The notes below the pieces were generated by a model. The model worked only from the letters and a program-made list of their open reading frames with translations. It searched no databases and was not told the origin of the DNA. Made by a program: the position numbers and the translations under genes. This document shows, in pieces, positions 37,655 to 43,600 of a stretch of 64,000 nt of DNA. The stretch is taken from contig JACMZG010001911.1 in NCBI GenBank assembly GCA_018340805.1, positions 51,126,124 through 51,190,123 of the forward strand, in the 5' to 3' direction. The stretch is from Microvelia longipes. Taxonomy: Eukaryota; Arthropoda; Insecta; Hemiptera; Veliidae. Each line of letters opens with the position of its first letter. The stretch's first letter is position 1.

Positions 37655-40600
37655 TTAAGCAGTGAGAAATTTGATCAATTAGTGTCAATAAAATACTTTA
37701 AATATATATTATATTATAAACTGGGGAAGAGGTAGAATGCCTTAATATTATGCATAGATCTAATAATTTGCATGTTACATTTTTGTGGTAATGGCAGTTA
37801 ATCATTCTTTCAATTGCATGTTTTCCTATGATAAACTCTAAAAATAATTTTGATGCTAAAGATATCTTTTACAAATACAAATAAACTTTATTATGGAATA
37901 CAACAATTCTTCCGTAATTGGTTTATTATTATTATTATTGGATTCTTTTATTATTGGTTTCCATTTTTTAAATTAATTCCCTCACTTTATGTACTAACAA
38001 GCAAACAGTAGGTTGGTCATACCTCACCTGGTTTGACTGACCTCACCTTTGGTCGTGCCTACTGATGGGTAATCAGTCTGAAATTTAGTATAAGTTGTAA
38101 AATGTACACAAATTAGTTTTCGATTTTATTTAAATTAAATTTTTGAAAATAACTTCCCAAACATTTATATTTAATTGAATATTTACAAATTTAAATATGT
38201 CTGCTTGCTTTTTTATGGCTTAACTTTTTTGTCTTGCTTTTCTTAATTTTTGAAACTATTTATGAATTGTTTATAATAATTTGTCACATATTTCCTTTAA
38301 AACAAGAAAACACAAATTTCTTAAGTTTTTAATATTCCTTTGTTTGGTAATAATCGCAGTTCTATCTTTTTTACAAATAAGAAATTGGAAAATTTAAAGT
38401 CTATGTTTTGTACTGACCTTCTTACAAGTTCTGTTATTTAAATTCATTCTTCAGAAAATGTTATCTAATGTATGTATTATTATCAATAAATTCTTACATG
38501 GGTCTGTATTCATTCTTGATGACATGCCTATAATGTATTGAGTTATGGATAATATGGTTGCTGCATGTATTCTTTGTATTTACTTATTATCTTCTTTGTA
38601 CTTTATTATGTAATGGGATTGTTATTTGATTTTTGTATTTTTTTCTCTTAAAACCAAAAAAAAAAATGTATTTCTTAGCTTTGTGAATGTAATCTATTTT
38701 CTCTGCCACACTTGTGATACTTTTTACTTCACAATTGAAACTCTTTTACACTTTTTAATTCATGAAAAATAATCTTTGACAATATATTACTGGTAACAAC
38801 AGACATTATTGAACTCCTGTTGTTTTTATTTAATGGTTTGACATATGTTACCCCCCCCCCACCTTTGTCATTAAATCCCAAAATGCACAATCTTATTGTG
38901 CTGTATAATTTGCTTTAGAAAAATACTCAACATGCGAACAAAGAGACTTATTACTTGAGGGAGGACTAGGGTTGAATAGCACAGTAATATGGGGTCTGGT
39001 AGAGTGACAATATCCATTAGGTTCTAAAACTGAACCTATCTCCTACTCTAGGAATTCTAGAGACTCTCCTCTACTCTACAACTCCTATTGGCACACAAAT
39101 TTATAATGCACCTTACAAAAGGCAAGCATTTTTAGTGACGTCACAAGACATCACTTTATACAAAACAGATAATTAAAAAACATTTATATTACAGATAATA
39201 ATAACAACTTATTGTATAACGCACGTCTAAAGTCAGTTGATAGCCTGCCAAAATCTCAATGCTTTCAACCCTCTTTTCTTAACAAAAAAAAATCCCTTCT
39301 TTTAAATAACAAAAAATTTACTACTCCTCTGCCAACACTCTAAGTCAGGTATGTTTGATATTTTATTATTTGTTTTTATTTGATATTTGTATTTTTTAAA
39401 AATTATTTATTTAATTTTTAAGTAGGAATATTGTTGTATCTTTTAAATTTACCAACTAATTGTTGCTTTAAAGTTGATCGGAAGTATGAATTAAGCCGGA
39501 GTTAAAGTTGTTAAATTAACGTAATGCAATGGATCATAATAAATTTATGATAAAAGTTAAATTAAATCATCAGCTATAATAATTTTTTTCTAAAACCAAC
39601 TGCTTCTTTGTGTCAAATTTGTATAATTGAATGTGTATTGTTTCATATAATAGAAATAATATGACACAATACTTACTCATGACTTAAAAAAGTCAAGATT
39701 ATCATCTATTGAAAGACATGGCATTTTGCAAAAAATGCTGTCTCTTGGTTGACAGACCACAGACCCTGTGCTGTACTCAAAGAGCTTGAAGAATACGTCA
39801 GTGTCCATACATCTCATATAGGCACTCAACTCATATTACAACTCTGCAATAATTGGATGATTTGAAACAGATTGAAATGAAACAAAACGAACTCAAACAG
39901 ATCAAAATGTGACGCAAGGTTACAAATGTTTACAACCAGTGTTGCCTTTTTATGATTCAATTTACGAAAAAGGTTGTTTTTTGTACCGAAGTTGGCATGA
40001 GGTGGAGGGGGAAGGGAGGCGGTCGGTCTAAACCAATAGAATTTTTCCCCTCACCCATTTTTTGGCGCCCAGTCAACTGGCTTAAAGCCGTGTGTTATAT
40101 TATTAATTTAAGACAATATAGTTAAAAAGTAATGTTATCTATGTGGAATCAAAATTATTTTGAAAAATCCAAAAATAGCATCCCCAATATACAGTTATAG
40201 TACTAAGCTACCCTGGCAATGATAAGAGCCTTCGTATCCTTCCGCTATTAGTAAATCTCATTGCATAAGATTCATTACTTATAACAAAACTAATCCAGTT
40301 TCAATCCATTTTTGTTGTAATTCACGTATAAAATGTTTGTCATTCTGTAAAGAAAAACAAATCTTAGTTTATCTTCTTTAACATGGGTACTTTACATCTT
40401 AGTTGTCATAAAAATTTAAAAATCTCAGTTAAGACATTTTTGTCCTACAATAGTACAGTTATGTTAAGAAGTCGATATCCTTCGACTTCATTCCTTCCAT
40501 CTTTATTAATTTTATATATTTCCTCTGTAAGACTGCATATGGAATGGAATTGGAATCATTTTAACAGCACTGTTAAAATGATAATCATATTCGTTCATTT

Positions 40601-43600
40601 TGTTTTATTTTATTTTTTAATTTGTATTTATATTTGATAATGAATGATATTATTATTTATGTATATTTAATTTAAAAGTTAAGATTTCCATTATATTTAA
40701 GACTGATATTGTGGTAGAGTGGATTATTGTTGATTTTAAAGATCTGATTATTTAAGAAGTTTTAAGTCTTTCAGTGGATACTGCATTGATAAAAAGATAA
40801 TATATGCTTGGGGAATTTCAACTTTTTAATCAACGATGTCACTACCTTACTCTTAGAACTTCTTGATTTCAAGCCAGAAGCTTATGCTTACAGAGCTCAT
40901 TATTTTGTTTTATAAATTAATTTACTTCTTTTCCATCTTGTGGTTTATATATCATTACTTGATTTTAGACTTTTAATTTACCCCTGCCATGTTGCTTTTA
41001 ATAAATGCTTGCACAAAAATTGATTGTATTTTTATTTAATATTTTACTAAATTTGTATAATATGATGGGTTTTAAAGTGAATGGTTAAACATTGAGTGTT
41101 TTTCATGAAGATTTAGGTCTTCTGGTGATGACCGTGTTAATGTAGATATAGAATATGACGTTTTGCTTCCACTGTAAGAGTGGAAGCGAATTTTATCCCA
41201 AGGGATGTAGGGACACTATGAATAAAAAACACAATGCTTCACAAAACTGAACAATTTTGTAGAGTTATCAGTTCAGTTATGTAGAGCATTTTGTTTTTTC
41301 ATCCATGTTGTCCTACATCTCTGAGATGCCTCTCCTAGTGGAAGCGAAACGTCAGATTCTTAAAATACATTGATGCAGTCACCTAGAAAACTTAAATCTT
41401 CATGATAATAACCGCAGAAGCCTACGCCGTTCATTGAGTATTTTGATAAACGGAAGTACAGTATAAAATATTATACTTGGTAAATTTTAAACATTATATC
41501 GTGAAAATAATTCTTAGTGTCTTGCTTTAGAATTGTAGGCTTATATAAAAAACCTTTCAATATTTTATTTGATTTATTAGTTAGGGAATAAGGATAATTA
41601 ATGTAAAGGTGAATAAGTGAACGAAAGTGATTCTTGATGGGCTGCCAATTTATGAAAACTAAAATTTCTACTTGAATTAAGTTTACTGTGAAATCTGCAA
41701 ATTAAGGACAACTAGTATGACCTTACACCACATATTTTAACACATAGACACTTCAATTAATTTTACTGAATTTGTTTCTCATTTTTAACAATTAAAATTA
41801 AAAAAAAATGTTTTGGATTTGTTTCAGAATTAATTCCTAGACCAGCTCGCTCATGTGAAGACCCACCTCTCTACCTTAGACTTAGAATGGGAAAACCTAA
41901 GAATAAGAGAATTCCAAAATCAACTCCTATTATGTCATATGGAAAGAAGAAAATGAGACCAGAATATTGGTTTAGTGTACCTAGAGAAAGGTAAATAATT
42001 ATATTAACTAATTTTATTTGAAATATTCAATGAAAATGAGTTTTAATTAATATGATTGAATAGTCTTAAAATGACAAAAATAACAAAAGAGAAAAGAAAC
42101 ATAGAACTGGAACAAAGAAACAACAATGAATAAACATGTTCATGTTAATTATTTGAATGTAGATAATATTTTGTTTTTAATGTTCTTTGTTTTGTATATT
42201 TCATCAACAATTTAAAAAAAATGATTTTAGTATTTTTAAATTGAGGAGAAATGTGATTTTATTTTATCATTCAATGCTGGTATGCCAGCCACAAAACAAA
42301 AGCCACCATCAACACAAAGACACCAATTCTAGCCTACTATGAGTCATCATTATATTTTGGCATTGGTTTATTTGTACCATGTACCCATTAAAATTCTTTG
42401 AATTGGTTTTATTTATTTACTTGTATTTTAGGTCTGATTAATGGGAATGAATTCCTTTTGATAGATTTAAGACAAATATATTTTTAAATTATAAAGAAAA
42501 CAGAGTTTTTTATGTATATTAAGAATACATAAGTTTTACTCTTTTCCTCTCGAATAATAATTTTTATTTGTTAATTTCATGTCTTCATTTTCTTTGAGTC
42601 TACTATTGTTTGTTATTTGATTACAGGGTTGATGATCTATACAAATTTCTCATGTGTTGGGTGGGCAATTTATATGGAGATTTGGACGAACAAGTGGTTT
42701 CATCTCGTGGTTATGAACTTGTAGACTCCGATACAGAGTTATGGGAATCTGGAGACGATACACCATCAAACAGAAGACCATCTGATCCAGATGCTCCTCT
42801 GTCAGACATCACTAGGGAATCCTGGGAGGTGAGTCAGTTTTATTTAATAATAGTTTTATTAATTTAAAATACATTTCTTGTAAATTAACATAAATTATGT
42901 ACTTTTAAAGTGTAGTCTGAAGAGTATGTATCTAAAAAAACTTATAGTTCTGGCACTGTTGGTAAGATGGTGCTAGAATTGCTTTTTCTCTAGATATTGC
43001 TTATTTGTCCAATTTGGTGTTATAAAAATTATTTTTAGTTATAAAAATGTGATTTTTGAGGAAGATAAGAGTGAATAAAATCCATGTGGTAACTTCAGTC
43101 TTTCTTTTCTATCCTTAGTTATTGTTACAAATAGGTATTTCATAGTAAAATAATTTATAGAGAGCTCTCTAGGTACATGCTCTTTATTTGGTTTTAAATT
43201 TATTTGACTAACTGATATATTAAATTCTATATGTGTGTTATTATTGATTTATTTCTATGTTGAGTGATTGTTGAATTTTCATTTTTTATTCAACTTATTG
43301 TTCTTATTTATTTTATAAAACTTTGAAAATCTCAAATAGTTCATTGATATGTAAAAGAAATTATTCTTTCAAATATCAATTTTATGTTTTATTTTATTAA
43401 TGAAGTATCTGTTTTTAAAACAGCATATACAATCATTTATAACTATCATTATATTGTAAGAAGAGGATTGATTTTATAATTAGGTTGTAAAATTACTTAA
43501 ATATTTTAGATCACTATGGATATTTTTTTTAATATTCATTTTTCATTTCATTTTTTAAGGAATTTAAATGGTAATTTTACTTTTCTATATCTTCATTAAT

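Larger units (their letters stand above)
29609..41827 (+). other. mtd: 12.2 kb intron between exons 10 and 11
   Basis: GT at 29609 and AG at 41826 bound this intron. It contains two 29-base tandem arrays, a CA microsatellite, a TIR element of about 890 bases and a foldback. A short direct repeat with AAAAGCATTGCCTTTTGG occurs at about 30043 and 30121. The stretches 30200-32700, 33050-34760, 35650-37550, 37660-38900 and 40110-41080 show nothing nameable beyond AT-rich DNA. No exon is recognised. Confidence 0.8.
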
